Shown here: positions 1 through 9,184 of the stretch, in pieces
How the letters are laid out: every line of letters begins with the position of its first letter
Position numbering within the stretch: position 1 is the stretch's first letter
DNA from: an uncultured Phycisphaerales bacterium
GTDB taxonomy: Bacteria; Planctomycetota; Phycisphaerae; Sedimentisphaerales; Anaerobacaceae
NCBI GenBank assembly: GCA_937927975.1
Contig: CALEZT010000065.1
Location: 1 to 45,542 of the forward strand
DNA: 45,542 nucleotides
Reading direction: 5' to 3'
The notes under the pieces: generated by a model
What the model saw: only the letters and a program-made list of their open reading frames with translations
What the model was told of the DNA's origin: nothing
Database searches by the model: none
Translations under genes and position numbers: made by a program

Positions 1-2656
1 TCGTGAGAACGTCAACCCCGGCCTGCTCGGCGCCGGCGGAAACGATCTTCCGACCTGTGGTTCGACGGGGTTTCGCCGGGACCTTGTCGGCGATCTCGGT
101 CTTGGTGGCCTTCGAGCGGACCGCACGGGGTTTTCGCGGCGCGGCGGTTTTCAACCCGGACTGTTTCGACCGAGTTGCCCGCACCACTGCCTGCGGTCTC
201 TTTCTCGTCTTTGGGAGAATGCACGCTGTATCCCGAGGTTCGGCCTCGGGAGCAGGACCACCAAGCTGGGGCTCTTTGCCCGACGACTCTTGAGGAATCT
301 CAAGGGATGCGGCGGTTCCCGCGACGCTCCCGAGGGTGTCGTCAGGCTTCGTTGAGCGCGTCCGCTTCGTCGGCCGAGGTCGCGTCTCGCACACGGTCGT
401 CACAAAGACATCCGACGCCGGTTCGATCGCTCGTGAGTTGCGGGAGCCGGACTTGGTCCGTGATGGTTTGCCCACCCGTGGCGACTCCTGCACTGGGACT
501 TGGGATGTCTCTGAACTCGGTTCCTGCGGTTCAGACGTCGAAACCTCGTCGAGAATAGAATGGCTGTTCCCGATCTCCTCGGCGGTCGCCGAGAGCGCGG
601 GAGTTGTCGTCAGGACAGATGGCTCGACCGCCTGTGGCGCCGCATCGTTGGTGCCGCTGGCTTTCTCCGCGCTACAGGGTGCCCGCTTGATCTTACGCGG
701 CCTTCGCACGCGAGGCGCATCAGGCGCGGCAGGAGCCACTGGTTCGTCCATTTGTGCGGTGCTCTCCGGCAAAGAGGCGATTTCGGGCTCGGGTTGAGAT
801 TGCACGGCCGGCAGGGCCAAGACGCTGAAATCAGCACCATCATTCTCGCCGGTTGAGTTCAGCACAGAAAGCTGTTCGCGCGGTTCCTCCACAACCGATG
901 GCTCTTCATTCGCATCGGCGGGACCCTCCGGCGTGTCGAAAACGCTCAAGATCTCAGCGATCGAGCTTGAAATCTCTGCAAACAGGGAATCCGCGGTAAC
1001 ATCCTCGACCGGCGGAGAGAGCGGCAGCGCTTCCGGAGTCGCGGTCACCTCGGCGCCGTCCGACGAGTTCGTGGCTGCCGCTTCGGCCTGGACCTCGTGG
1101 TCTGCCTGCACCGCGCTCTCTTCGACCCTCGCATCCGTCTCGAGGGAAGAGACTGTCATGGAGTCAGGTTCGCAAACGACCGGCGCGGGCTGCGGCTCAC
1201 TGGCCTCGCAGGGCAGGCGATCCGACGAGCACTCCGACGGCTCCACACGCACAGACGGTTGGTTTTGGTCTTTCGATCCGCCGTCCTCCACAACTTCCTG
1301 GCAATTCGCGGGTTCAGCGGGGTCGGCTTCGCAGGCTTCCGCCTCGGGGATGGATATCAAAGCCAGCGCACGGGCCTGTGCCCGATTGCAGTCCTCTACC
1401 ATCCCGATTTCCTGACGAGCGCACTTCAATCGGTCGAGCAACTGATCCAACTGGCGGACATACGTCCACGGAAGATCCTGCGGCCGCCATTTCGAACTGC
1501 CGTTCCTCAAAATGGATCTTACCTCCTGGATGAGGGACCCACACTGGGGGCTGCGTTCAAGAGTCTCAAGCAGGGTGTCGATCAGTTGCGCAAGGGTCTC
1601 GAGGTATCTGACTTCTTCATGCTGCAAGCTCCAACAGGCCTTGTCGCCTTGGATCCGATCGGGATCTTCACGGTATTCGCCGGTTTCATACGACCATGTT
1701 GCGAACAACTCCTGTTCATAGCTGCCCGCAAGCGACGAGACCTCGCGGACCCAGGACCTTCTCCGGCCCGCGGACTCGGAGGCGGGGCTGTAACTGCAAA
1801 TGATGCCTCCCCCTTCACGCTTCGGAACCAGGGTCATGGTCCCCTGCGTGCGGGCCAGGAACCATCGAGTCATGGCGAAAGGCGCCTTCCATCGTGTGGC
1901 ATTGGACGGGATGAACGGCCCTTTGACGAGCGTCTGATAGACGACGGTTCCCCGAATGCCGCCCAGCAGACCGATCAGCAACGTGATCTGATCCGAGAGA
2001 TGCGTCTGGGGATCGAGCCCGGCCACACACCGCACGATCCCCCACATGAGCTCGTCGAGCATGGACATGGTCCGCCGCAACGCATGAGCGGCCGCGTCCG
2101 ATTTGACGAAATGATTCAATGCCTTGCAGCTCCGGCGATGCGCCTTGCTTCGCAAGACGCTGCTTTGCCCCACATGGGCCAGGACCTGCCGACAGAATTC
2201 CTGGTAGAGAGTCGTCTTGCAGGGATCGAGATGCTCCATCGCCTGGAACCAGAACTTGAACCACTGCGTCTCATTTCTCCAGTGATCCTCCAGCGAATCC
2301 GCGTGAAGCAGGCGCCTCTGGCAATCCGTATAGCGGAGCTTCCCGAAAGGCAAACCCTCGAGGAACGCCGTCGGGCGGGGGGCCCCTCCATACAGGTCCT
2401 CATTGCCGTCTTCCTCGACTCGCCACAGCGAGAACAGGACATGGGCGCAATGCGACAACAGGAAGTAGGGTTTCTCGGGAAAAGCGTCCTGCCAGCGTCC
2501 GATCTTGTAGTACAGGAACACGTCGTCCCGGGCGGACTTGGCCGCGCAGAAGTTCTCGACCACCTGGTGTATTCGCTCTGTCGGTTTTGCCCAGACCATA
2601 TCGACCCTCTGTACAATCATCCGTACGTATCGTGTCGGAGACTTCGTCTTCTGCAT
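1..2656 (-). CDS. Large hypothetical protein, partial (3' end beyond window)
   Basis: An uninterrupted minus-strand frame of about 885 codons runs from an ATG at 2656 off the left edge, so the C-terminus is missing. An in-frame TAG at 2699-2701 bounds it upstream, and GAAGGA sits just before the ATG. I checked the frame at about ten places along its length and saw no stop. Residues 1 to about 420 look like a folded, Trp- and Leu-rich domain with helical stretches and no motif I recognise. About 430-650 is Glu/Pro/Ala/Ser-rich and probably disordered. From about 650 on, basic clusters such as RPRKIKR, RPTKRTRSTK and KPRAVRSK recur, resembling histone H1-like or nucleic-acid-binding tails. I cannot assign a function. 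It would be missed by a caller that requires a stop codon inside the window. Confidence 0.8.
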   Translation of the reverse strand, partial: MQKTKSPTRYVRMIVQRVDMVWAKPTERIHQVVENFCAAKSARDDVFLYYKIGRWQDAFPEKPYFLLSHCAHVLFSLWRVEEDGNEDLYGGAPRPTAFLEGLPFGKLRYTDCQRRLLHADSLEDHWRNETQWFKFWFQAMEHLDPCKTTLYQEFCRQVLAHVGQSSVLRSKAHRRSCKALNHFVKSDAAAHALRRTMSMLDELMWGIVRCVAGLDPQTHLSDQITLLIGLLGGIRGTVVYQTLVKGPFIPSNATRWKAPFAMTRWFLARTQGTMTLVPKREGGGIICSYSPASESAGRRRSWVREVSSLAGSYEQELFATWSYETGEYREDPDRIQGDKACWSLQHEEVRYLETLAQLIDTLLETLERSPQCGSLIQEVRSILRNGSSKWRPQDLPWTYVRQLDQLLDRLKCARQEIGMVEDCNRAQARALALISIPEAEACEADPAEPANCQEVVEDGGSKDQNQPSVRVEPSECSSDRLPCEASEPQPAPVVCEPDSMTVSSLETDARVEESAVQADHEVQAEAAATNSSDGAEVTATPEALPLSPPVEDVTADSLFAEISSSIAEILSVFDTPEGPADANEEPSVVEEPREQLSVLNSTGENDGADFSVLALPAVQSQPEPEIASLPESTAQMDEPVAPAAPDAPRVRRPRKIKRAPCSAEKASGTNDAAPQAVEPSVLTTTPALSATAEEIGNSHSILDEVSTSEPQEPSSETSQVPVQESPRVGKPSRTKSGSRNSRAIEPASDVFVTTVCETRPRPTKRTRSTKPDDTLGSVAGTAASLEIPQESSGKEPQLGGPAPEAEPRDTACILPKTRKRPQAVVRATRSKQSGLKTAAPRKPRAVRSKATKTEIADKVPAKPRRTTGRKIVSAGAEQAGVDVLT

Positions 2657-2734
2657 TCGTCCTTCGACACAAATGGCGAGAGTCTGTGGCCCCAGCTCCT
2701 ATATCTGCGCTTTCAACCGCCTCCAAACCCCAAA

Positions 2735-2752
2735 ATACGTAGGTGTACGTAT
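2735..2752. promoter_or_regulatory. 18-bp perfect inverted repeat, operator-like
   Basis: ATACGTA and TACGTAT face each other across a 4-bp spacer (GGTG), 79 bp upstream of the ATG of the large minus-strand gene and in the gap after the pyruvyl transferase-like gene. The TACGTAT word occurs again at 2624-2630, just inside the coding region. The position and symmetry suggest a dimeric repressor site. No cognate regulator is visible in the window. Confidence 0.4.
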
Positions 2753-2797
2753 GACAATCCGGGGTGGTTCCTTCTCGTGGATACTACTTATGGGACT

Positions 2798-4018
2798 TCA
2801 TAATGACGCACAGAGCGCCATCGTTTCACGCTGGCGACGACGCACAAAACCCCGGGCTTTGGCCGCCTTGGCTTTGGCCGCCGCCGGGTCCATGGCCAGT
2901 TCCAGCACCGCCGGCACGACGCCTTTCACGTCGGCCTCATCGTCCAGATCGAAGAGCCAGTCGCCCAGGCCGATGTCCCGCCACATGAACCCCTTGCTCG
3001 TCTGCTCCTTGAACCGGCACACAATCGCAGGCACCCCATGCCCGACGCACATGATCGGCGAGTGCATCTCGTTGCCGAACAGACCCGCGCTGCGGACATA
3101 GGTGCTCACCGCCTCGTCGGTGAGCCAGTATCGCTCGCGCCACACGACTCTGGCCTTCACGTCCTGGGGCAATCTGTCCAAGAGCATCTCTTTGCCGACG
3201 GCCATCTGGCTCTGGTCCTCGGGACACAGCAGCACCTTGAGCGGCGTTTGTCGCGTCACCGCGACGATGGCTTCGCGCAGCGGCGCGTGGTCGTGCTCCT
3301 TCATGGCTTCGTTGCGCTGGTGTTTCCGCTCATCGGCAGCAGTCATCGGCTTGTTGTGAATCCGCCAGTATGGCGTGTTTCGAAGACGCGGAATGCAGCA
3401 GAGGAATCGGCCCTCCTCCAGCCCATTGGCTTTGAGAAACGCCTCCGCGGCGGCATCGTTCCGCACGTCCACGGCGAACGCCCCGTCCGGGCCGAACTCC
3501 ATTACCGGCGCGGTGCAGCCGCTGTCCTTCGCCAGCGCCAGCGACACGGAATCGCGAAAGAAGACGAACCGAGCGCCGCTGAGCAAAGAGAGCGTCTTGG
3601 CGTCCGCGTTCGGCAGCGTGATGCCGTAGACGCCGTAGGGCTTGCCCGTCTCCTGGCGCCACCGGGCCACACTGTCGGCGCCCACCAGCGAGGGCCCCGA
3701 ACCGTGCAGCAGGAAATCGCATTCCTTCAAGGCCGACTCGATGTCCTGCGGGCCCTTGATGATGGCCAGCTTTGGAAATCGTCGCCGCAGGATTTCTTCG
3801 ACCCCGTCGGCGACGCTGCTGGGCCACAGACGCACCTCCGCTTCGGGCAGGTGCTCCTCCAGCAACCGCAGCACGCCCGGCGTGTGGGCGATATCGCCGA
3901 TGTTGACCGTCTGCCAGGACGAACGAAGCACGATTCGCGGCGGGCGGCTCCGAGCACCGCGAACCGAGGAGGCCGTCGCTACAGCCAGAGTCGTCTGGAG
4001 AAATTGGCGTCGATTCAT
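2798..4018 (-). CDS. Tat-exported polysaccharide pyruvyl transferase family protein
   Basis: The 406-residue protein opens with a twin-arginine-type leader ([15 protein letters not shown], residues 3-17). The polysaccharide pyruvyl transferase hallmark follows: NIGD at about 39-42 before a helix ending HLPEAEV. The C-terminal half has the family's sugar-nucleotide fold, with a [18 protein letters not shown] segment near residues 310-330. Family members add ketal pyruvate to surface polysaccharide sugars and usually act in the cytoplasm, so export is unusual. AGAGG precedes the ATG at 4018. It lies 21 bp after the small membrane-protein gene, so the two are probably cotranscribed. The fold assignment is fairly secure, the substrate unknown. 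Confidence 0.75.
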   Translation of the reverse strand: MNRRQFLQTTLAVATASSVRGARSRPPRIVLRSSWQTVNIGDIAHTPGVLRLLEEHLPEAEVRLWPSSVADGVEEILRRRFPKLAIIKGPQDIESALKECDFLLHGSGPSLVGADSVARWRQETGKPYGVYGITLPNADAKTLSLLSGARFVFFRDSVSLALAKDSGCTAPVMEFGPDGAFAVDVRNDAAAEAFLKANGLEEGRFLCCIPRLRNTPYWRIHNKPMTAADERKHQRNEAMKEHDHAPLREAIVAVTRQTPLKVLLCPEDQSQMAVGKEMLLDRLPQDVKARVVWRERYWLTDEAVSTYVRSAGLFGNEMHSPIMCVGHGVPAIVCRFKEQTSKGFMWRDIGLGDWLFDLDDEADVKGVVPAVLELAMDPAAAKAKAAKARGFVRRRQRETMALCASL

Positions 4019-4029
4019 AAAAACCTCTG

Positions 4030-4043
4030 GTGAAACGTTTCAC
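4030..4043. promoter_or_regulatory. 14-bp perfect palindrome, LacI-family operator-like
   Basis: GTGAAACGTTTCAC is a perfect palindrome with the central CG and flanking TGAAA/TTTCA typical of LacI/GalR-family operators. It overlaps the stop codon of the small membrane-protein gene and lies 12 bp upstream of the pyruvyl transferase-like ATG. A 14-bp palindrome can occur by chance a few times in a window this size, so the call rests on its resemblance to known operators and its position. Confidence 0.35.
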
Positions 4044-4579
4044 TCCTCACGATGCGAATCCCCTTCGCCCGTCTGGCCGGCGTTCGATGACCGGCTGAGC
4101 CGAACCTGCTTTCTCAGCGCCGCGACCTTCTCGCGGCAATCCTCGACGGGAGCCGAAGGCCGATACCCCTTGAGACCCGGCGCCAGATGGCGATACGCGC
4201 TGAGCAGAGCCCCGTAGCCGAAGGCCCGCCGCCAAGGCTCGTCCGCTTCAAGCAGGCTCAGAACCAGTTCGACATGCTTGTTCAGATCCTCGCCTCGCGC
4301 TCGCAGTTCCATCAGCAGGTAGTTCGGCGGCCACCGATTCGACGAGAATTCCGGCGTATAGAGCTGTCGTCTCAGTTCCTCCACGCTGAACCGGGCCAGG
4401 CGCCTGCGGGCCCTTCGCGCGGTCAGCCGCTTGGGAACCCGCCCAAGCCATCCGCCCACAATGATTCCCGCGACGCCGCCCAGAACGCTCGGATAGCCGT
4501 ACGCCCGCGCAAGGCCAACGCCGAGCAGCGCGCCGGCCACGGCGCAGATGATCGCCAGGAGGTCATAGAACGTAATCAT
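4040..4579 (-). CDS. Small membrane protein of unknown function
   Basis: About 179 residues. Two hydrophobic segments near the N-terminus (about residues 3-22 and 27-43, with AIICAVAGALLGVGLA and VLGGVAGIIVGGWLG) are followed by an Arg-rich stretch (KRLTARRARRR) and a soluble helical region. This suggests two membrane helices with a cytoplasmic tail. The ATG at 4579 is preferred over an in-frame GTG at 4615 because a purine-rich AGGAAAGGG lies upstream of it, whereas the GTG has nothing similar. It is upstream of, and probably cotranscribed with, the pyruvyl transferase-like gene. I do not recognise the family. Confidence 0.6.
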   Translation of the reverse strand: MITFYDLLAIICAVAGALLGVGLARAYGYPSVLGGVAGIIVGGWLGRVPKRLTARRARRRLARFSVEELRRQLYTPEFSSNRWPPNYLLMELRARGEDLNKHVELVLSLLEADEPWRRAFGYGALLSAYRHLAPGLKGYRPSAPVEDCREKVAALRKQVRLSRSSNAGQTGEGDSHREE

Positions 4580-4708
4580 GGGAATCCCGAGACGCCCTTT
4601 CCTATTCCAAAGCACACGGCGTTATTGTAAGAGCCCTCCGCGGATGATGCAAAAGAGAACTGAGCCCGCGAGGCTCTGTGCTGGGGTGACACCAAGGCCG
4701 CAGGTGCC

Positions 4709-6277
4709 TCATTTCCATCGAAGCTGCCTCAGTTCCTCCTGCGTACGAATGAACCGGGTCGTCCCATCATTGAGCAGAACCAATCCGCCACGAGGATTGT
4801 GGTTGTCGAAGCTGAACAACTCCGGCCCACCATGCTGGTTCCAACCGTCCTTCGTCTCAAACAGCAGGACCATGTCCGCCGGCGAATTCCGCTTGCAGTG
4901 GGGGTTCATGGCATAGTGGCATCGGCCTGTCGGGTCTGAAGGACATTGTAGACACCGCGCCTTACGATCCTTCGGGATGTCGCGGGTTTGACGGTCATTC
5001 ACAAAAGCGTCGCACCATTTCGACGCGAGGTACGCCTTCTGTGCCCCATATAGCAGATGCAACGGCGACCACAGGTTCATCAGATTGTTCGCACAGTCCA
5101 GGCGCAGCTGGAACGGGCGTATCTGGGGCGTCAGGCTTTTCAAGCTCGGGATTCCCGTGGAGCATCGGATACACCGCCCGTCTTCGGTGATGATGGCACG
5201 GTCGTCGTACAGGGTGAACGAGGTGAGCGGCCCTTGGTCCCCATGACAGATGACACGGACACAGCTGCGTTGCGGGACAATCGCTCCGGCGATATCCTGT
5301 CGGCTGATCTCACGAGAGAAAACCGCGATCTGGGCTGGATCATCCACGATAATTTGACGCAGGGACCGCAGATGAGCCAGTTCCTCGGAGTTCATCAGGC
5401 CTCGCTCATTTTGATAGTGGAAGAAATAATCGAGCACGGACGGGCTGTACAGGATTTCCAATCGCTTGCATCCGCTCAAATCCAGCGGAGGCACCGTCGC
5501 CCTCTCGTATCCCTCCTCATAAGGGATTTTCAACCCATCGAGCGAGACGCGCAACACTTGTTCTCCGACGCGCTCGCTGCCCGTCCAGGGAATGAGGATC
5601 TCCTCGCCTCTGTGTCGTATGTGCATGCCCGGCCAATTCCACCAGTTCCAGTGCACCATGCTCACAAACCAGTCCTTCAGAAGGGGTGGCGGACCCGTCA
5701 CGACGTACGGCCCGTGGACGTGAATGGGCTGACGCTGCGCGGGTCCATTGATGACGCCACGAATCATGGTGGGCATGTCGCCGGCGTAGTATCCGATCTC
5801 CAGGACCAGCCTCCCGGCATCCGCTCTGCCTTCAACTCGTGGACGGGCCCAGAAAAAACGGGACTTCACAGGCAATGATAAGAACAGCAACTCACGCCGG
5901 CTCTGACCATCGGGCAATCGCACGTAACGTCCGTGTGGCGGCGAGGAGACCGACGAGCACGGATCCACGTCAAGACGCCTGCGGACCCGCAACGTCTTAT
6001 GATCCGCGGTCATGTAGACTTCGGCGTCATAGTCGTGCAAGAATACGGTGAAGTCGTCGCAGATCCACACATCCCGCCCGGAATCATTGCGGATTTCAAA
6101 GGGTACCCTGAGAGTCGTATCGCTTGCTTCGGGTTTGGCCAGAACGATGGTTGGAGCGGGGGACTCCTTGCTGATGTAGCCCCCAGCCGCGTCGTGTTCA
6201 TGTGGACGAGCGGTTGTGAATCCCGATAACAACAAGCACGCACACCAGGCAAAGGCACAAGCATCGCGTCTGTTCAT
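4709..6277 (-). CDS. Secreted protein with H-X9-DG-like C-terminal tail
   Basis: 522 residues from the ATG at 6277 (GGAAGGAG upstream). A Sec-type signal peptide covers about residues 1-26 (hydrophobic CACLLLSGF). The middle is rich in aromatic residues and beta-strand-like, with no motif I can name. The last 85 residues resemble the planctomycete prepilin-processing-associated H-X9-DG tail: a Cys pair in RCLQCPSD, a YAMN segment, VLLFETKDGWNQHGG, then DNHNPRGGLVLLNDGTTRF. That domain normally ends large families of pilin-like planctomycete proteins. Here there is no N-terminal prepilin methylation motif, so the tail sits on an otherwise unrelated exported protein. Function unknown. Confidence 0.65.
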   Translation of the reverse strand: MNRRDACAFAWCACLLLSGFTTARPHEHDAAGGYISKESPAPTIVLAKPEASDTTLRVPFEIRNDSGRDVWICDDFTVFLHDYDAEVYMTADHKTLRVRRRLDVDPCSSVSSPPHGRYVRLPDGQSRRELLFLSLPVKSRFFWARPRVEGRADAGRLVLEIGYYAGDMPTMIRGVINGPAQRQPIHVHGPYVVTGPPPLLKDWFVSMVHWNWWNWPGMHIRHRGEEILIPWTGSERVGEQVLRVSLDGLKIPYEEGYERATVPPLDLSGCKRLEILYSPSVLDYFFHYQNERGLMNSEELAHLRSLRQIIVDDPAQIAVFSREISRQDIAGAIVPQRSCVRVICHGDQGPLTSFTLYDDRAIITEDGRCIRCSTGIPSLKSLTPQIRPFQLRLDCANNLMNLWSPLHLLYGAQKAYLASKWCDAFVNDRQTRDIPKDRKARCLQCPSDPTGRCHYAMNPHCKRNSPADMVLLFETKDGWNQHGGPELFSFDNHNPRGGLVLLNDGTTRFIRTQEELRQLRWK

Positions 6278-6644
6278 AGCACGTTCCACTCCTTCCGGAC
6301 AACCCAAGGGAACTGTGGGGATCACATTGGGGAATCATGTCCAGGCATCTGCTCTCTCACAAGCCGATTTCGGTCTGTCTTACTGCAGTGGATTGTAGGG
6401 ATTGGCGGACGGGAGTTCAAGCGGCGATCCATCGGCCGCAGAAGGAAGAGAAGACCTCACGCCAGGACGACGAAACCGAACCGGCCACAAGACACGGCCA
6501 CCGGGCCGGTCTGCTTTGCCGCCGTTTACGCTTGATATCTCACAGGGCGGGGATTATCTTGGTACTTGAAAGGCCGCGCAGTACCGTTGGGCATGGCTAC
6601 ACGGCAGATGTCGGATTGACAGGGTTCTATCGGGAGTTTTCGTC
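6278..6644. other. Divergent intergenic region, 367 bp
   Basis: This gap separates the minus-strand secreted-protein gene from the plus-strand radical SAM gene. It contains the 5' leader and ribosome-binding site of the former and a sigma-70-type promoter for the latter. I see no convincing short gene or stable RNA. Confidence 0.6.
6532..6560 (+). promoter_or_regulatory. Sigma-70-type promoter for the radical SAM gene
   Basis: TTGATA (6532-6537) and TATCTT (6555-6560) are separated by exactly 17 bp, 84 bp upstream of the radical SAM start codon. The leader then carries CGGGAG shortly before the ATG. Confidence 0.5.
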
Positions 6645-8114
6645 ATGACCAAGTACAAGCACGTCCTCGCATTGAACCCGTACTTCGCTCATACGACGGC
6701 GATCATGGGTCTGTTCCCGCCCACCGGCCTGGAGTACATCGTCGCCAGCATGAAAGACCTGGTCGGCAAGGTGACCCAGCTCGACCTTCGCTATGAGAAG
6801 GTCTACCAGGACCCGGCCACGCTCAGCGCGTTCATCCGGCGGGACGTCGATCTCGTGTGCGTCAGCATCCGCTGGCATACGCAGTTCGACAGGATTTGCG
6901 ACTTCGTCGCCCAACTGCCCGACGAGGTCCCGATCGTCGTCGGGGGCTACGAGGCCACCCTGGAGGTCGAGAAACTGTTCGAGCGATGTCCGAACATCGA
7001 CATGGTCGTTCGCGGCGAGGGCGAGGAGATCATCAAACAGATTGTGAAAGGCGTGCCGTTCGAGGACATCCGCGGGCTTTCCTTCCGTCGCAACGGCCAA
7101 ATCGTCCACAACGAGAATCAGGTCCTTCCCGACCTGGCGCACATCGCCTATCCGGACCGGTCTCTGCGCCGGCACGAGTACTACTGGTTGCAGGGGGGCT
7201 GCCGGCTGAGCCGCCAGTCATTCGACACCGTGCTCACGACGCGAGGCTGCCCCTTCAAGTGCAAGTTCTGCACCTTCAGTCTCAACCCGCTCGGACAGAA
7301 GCGCGAGTACACGGAGCGGCCGATCGAATCGGTGGTCGAGGAGCTCAAGAGCATCACCGCCGACATCGTGCTCTTCAGCGACGACAACCTGTTCACGAAC
7401 CTCCAGCGCAGCGAAAAGCTCTGCGATTTGATCGTCGAAAACGGCATCAAGAAGGACTTCGTCGTTCAGGCCCGCGTCGATATCGCCAAGCATCCCAGAA
7501 TCCTCGATAAAGCGCAGCGGGCGGGCTTCAAGATCTTCCTGCTGGGGGTCGAGTCGCCGCACGACCGCATCCTGAGCCAACTGCAAAAGGGCATCACGCA
7601 GCAGGTGATCCGGGATTCGATGGCGGTCCTGACCCAGTACAATTTCCTCCTGCACGGCTATTTCATCTACGGCAACATCGGCGAGACCGAGGAGGAAATG
7701 CTCTATATCGCGAAGTTCGCCCAGGAGGTCGGACTGGACACCATCAGCTTCCAGAAGCTGCGTATCGAGAAGTTCTCGCCATTGAAGGAAGTGGTCGAGA
7801 GCACGCCGGGCTATCATTACGAGCGCGTCGGCGGCCACGTCTATTCCGACCGCTACGGTCGCGAGGAACTCAAACGGATTCGCGGCCGAATCAGCCGCGC
7901 GTTCTACACCCCTGGGCAGTTGCTCCGGATCGCGGGAAAGGCCCGTCGGATCGGACTGGTCACCACGCGCGACGTCGTGGTGCCTCTGCTCAAGCTGCCG
8001 GTCCTTCTGGGCAGTCTGGCCGTCGGCAAGGCGCAGAAGAAGAAAAGGAGGAGGCAACGAGCCGCCGCAGGCGTCCATGTCTCCACATCGAATCCCACGC
8101 TGCCGGCCGGATGA
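6645..8114 (+). CDS. Cobalamin-binding-domain radical SAM enzyme
   Basis: 489 residues. Residues about 1-145 form a Rossmann-like B12-binding domain (VPIVVGGYEATL and MVVRGEGEE are the usual landmarks). It lacks the DxHxxG lower-ligand motif, so cobalamin may be bound base-off without a His ligand or may have been lost. The radical SAM core follows, with the cluster cysteines C202, C206 and C209 in RGCPFKCKFC and a downstream GVESPHDRIL segment. The arrangement matches the BchE/class B methyltransferase group, which methylates or rearranges unactivated carbons. The C-terminus ends in a basic KKKRRRQR tail. The start is fixed by CGGGAG upstream. Substrate unknown; the next gene is a sugar isomerase-like protein 120 bp away. 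Confidence 0.85.
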   Translation: MTKYKHVLALNPYFAHTTAIMGLFPPTGLEYIVASMKDLVGKVTQLDLRYEKVYQDPATLSAFIRRDVDLVCVSIRWHTQFDRICDFVAQLPDEVPIVVGGYEATLEVEKLFERCPNIDMVVRGEGEEIIKQIVKGVPFEDIRGLSFRRNGQIVHNENQVLPDLAHIAYPDRSLRRHEYYWLQGGCRLSRQSFDTVLTTRGCPFKCKFCTFSLNPLGQKREYTERPIESVVEELKSITADIVLFSDDNLFTNLQRSEKLCDLIVENGIKKDFVVQARVDIAKHPRILDKAQRAGFKIFLLGVESPHDRILSQLQKGITQQVIRDSMAVLTQYNFLLHGYFIYGNIGETEEEMLYIAKFAQEVGLDTISFQKLRIEKFSPLKEVVESTPGYHYERVGGHVYSDRYGREELKRIRGRISRAFYTPGQLLRIAGKARRIGLVTTRDVVVPLLKLPVLLGSLAVGKAQKKKRRRQRAAAGVHVSTSNPTLPAG

Positions 8115-8237
8115 GGGTGGACCGAGTCCAGCCGCGAGCATGGCGCGCAGTGTGTCGCACGGGGACGCAGGGCTCGGCGCTCCTGCCTGTCCACCGAGCG
8201 ACGAAATGAGGGCCCTCAGCAGATAGGAGCCGTGGGT

Positions 8238-9134
8238 ATGAATGAGACGAGTGCCGAGCGTCGAGATTTTCTGAGAGCCGCCGCCGTGATCGCGGCCGGT
8301 GCGAGCTTGTCGGTGAGACCGCTTCCGAGTCTGGGGCAACCCTCAGGCTCCGGCCTGCTCAAGGCCTGCCAGTTCAACATGCTGCCCAAGAACCTGTCGG
8401 ACGCGGAGAAGTTCGCCCTGGCGAAGAAGTGCGGGTTCGAGGGCGTTGAGGTGACGGGAGTCGTCGAGGACGCCGCCAAGGCCCGCGAACTCGGGACCCT
8501 GGCCCGACAGGCGGGCACGCCCATCCATTCCGTCAGCTTCGGCGGCTGGGGCGCCCCGCTCTCGGACCCGCGGTCCGAGGTGGTCGCCAAGGGTCTGGCG
8601 GGCATGGAGGCTGCGATGCGATCCGCCAGGAACCTCGGGGCCGACGTCGTCCTGCTGGTGCCGGCGGTCGTGACGGAAGAGGTCGGCTACGGCGAGGCCT
8701 ACACCCGCTCCCAGAAGAACATCCGCACCCTGCTGCCCTTGGCGGCCGAGCTGAAGGTGACCATCGCGGTCGAGAACGTGTGGAACAAGTTCCTCCTGAG
8801 CCCGCTGGAGTTCACCCGCTACGTGGACGAGTTTGAGGACCCCTGGCTGAAGGCCTACGTCGACGTGGGCAACATGATCCTGTTCGGCTTCGCCCAGGAC
8901 TGGCTTCGGACGGTGGGCAAGCGGATCGCGCGCATCCACCTGAAAGACTTCCGCCGCAAGGGGTCCGAGTGGACGAACCTCCTGGACGGGGACGTGAACT
9001 GGCCGCAGGTTCGCAAGGCCCTGGCCGAGATCGGCTATCGCGGGTATCTGACCACCGAGCTGGCCGGCGGAAACGAGGCCTACCTCAAGGACCTGGCCGG
9101 CCGAATCGAGAAAATCATCTCGATGCAGGCTTGA
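8238..9134 (+). CDS. Tat-exported sugar phosphate isomerase/epimerase-like TIM-barrel protein
   Basis: 298 residues from the ATG at 8238. An in-frame GTG at 8232 is less likely because AGGAG at 8225-8229 would be too close to it. A Tat leader (ERRDFLRAAAVIAAGASL) precedes an AP-endonuclease-2/xylose-isomerase-like TIM barrel: GFEGVEV early, IAVENVWNKF in the middle, then DVGNMILFG, ARIHLKDF and a terminal TTELAGG. The Glu, Asp and His in these segments are the usual divalent-metal ligands of the family. Planctomycetes carry many exported members thought to act on sugars or inositols outside the cytoplasm. The substrate cannot be told from sequence. Confidence 0.8.
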   Translation: MNETSAERRDFLRAAAVIAAGASLSVRPLPSLGQPSGSGLLKACQFNMLPKNLSDAEKFALAKKCGFEGVEVTGVVEDAAKARELGTLARQAGTPIHSVSFGGWGAPLSDPRSEVVAKGLAGMEAAMRSARNLGADVVLLVPAVVTEEVGYGEAYTRSQKNIRTLLPLAAELKVTIAVENVWNKFLLSPLEFTRYVDEFEDPWLKAYVDVGNMILFGFAQDWLRTVGKRIARIHLKDFRRKGSEWTNLLDGDVNWPQVRKALAEIGYRGYLTTELAGGNEAYLKDLAGRIEKIISMQA

Positions 9135-9184
9135 CGCAGCGGCGCTGCCGATCCATACTTAACGTCACAGTCAAGGAGCATGCG

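Noticed and set aside
1097..2803. 568-codon plus-strand open frame
   Set aside because: It lies antisense to the long minus-strand gene, is Arg/Pro/Gly-rich, and has no domain motif. Codon bias and the ribosome-binding site favour the minus strand.
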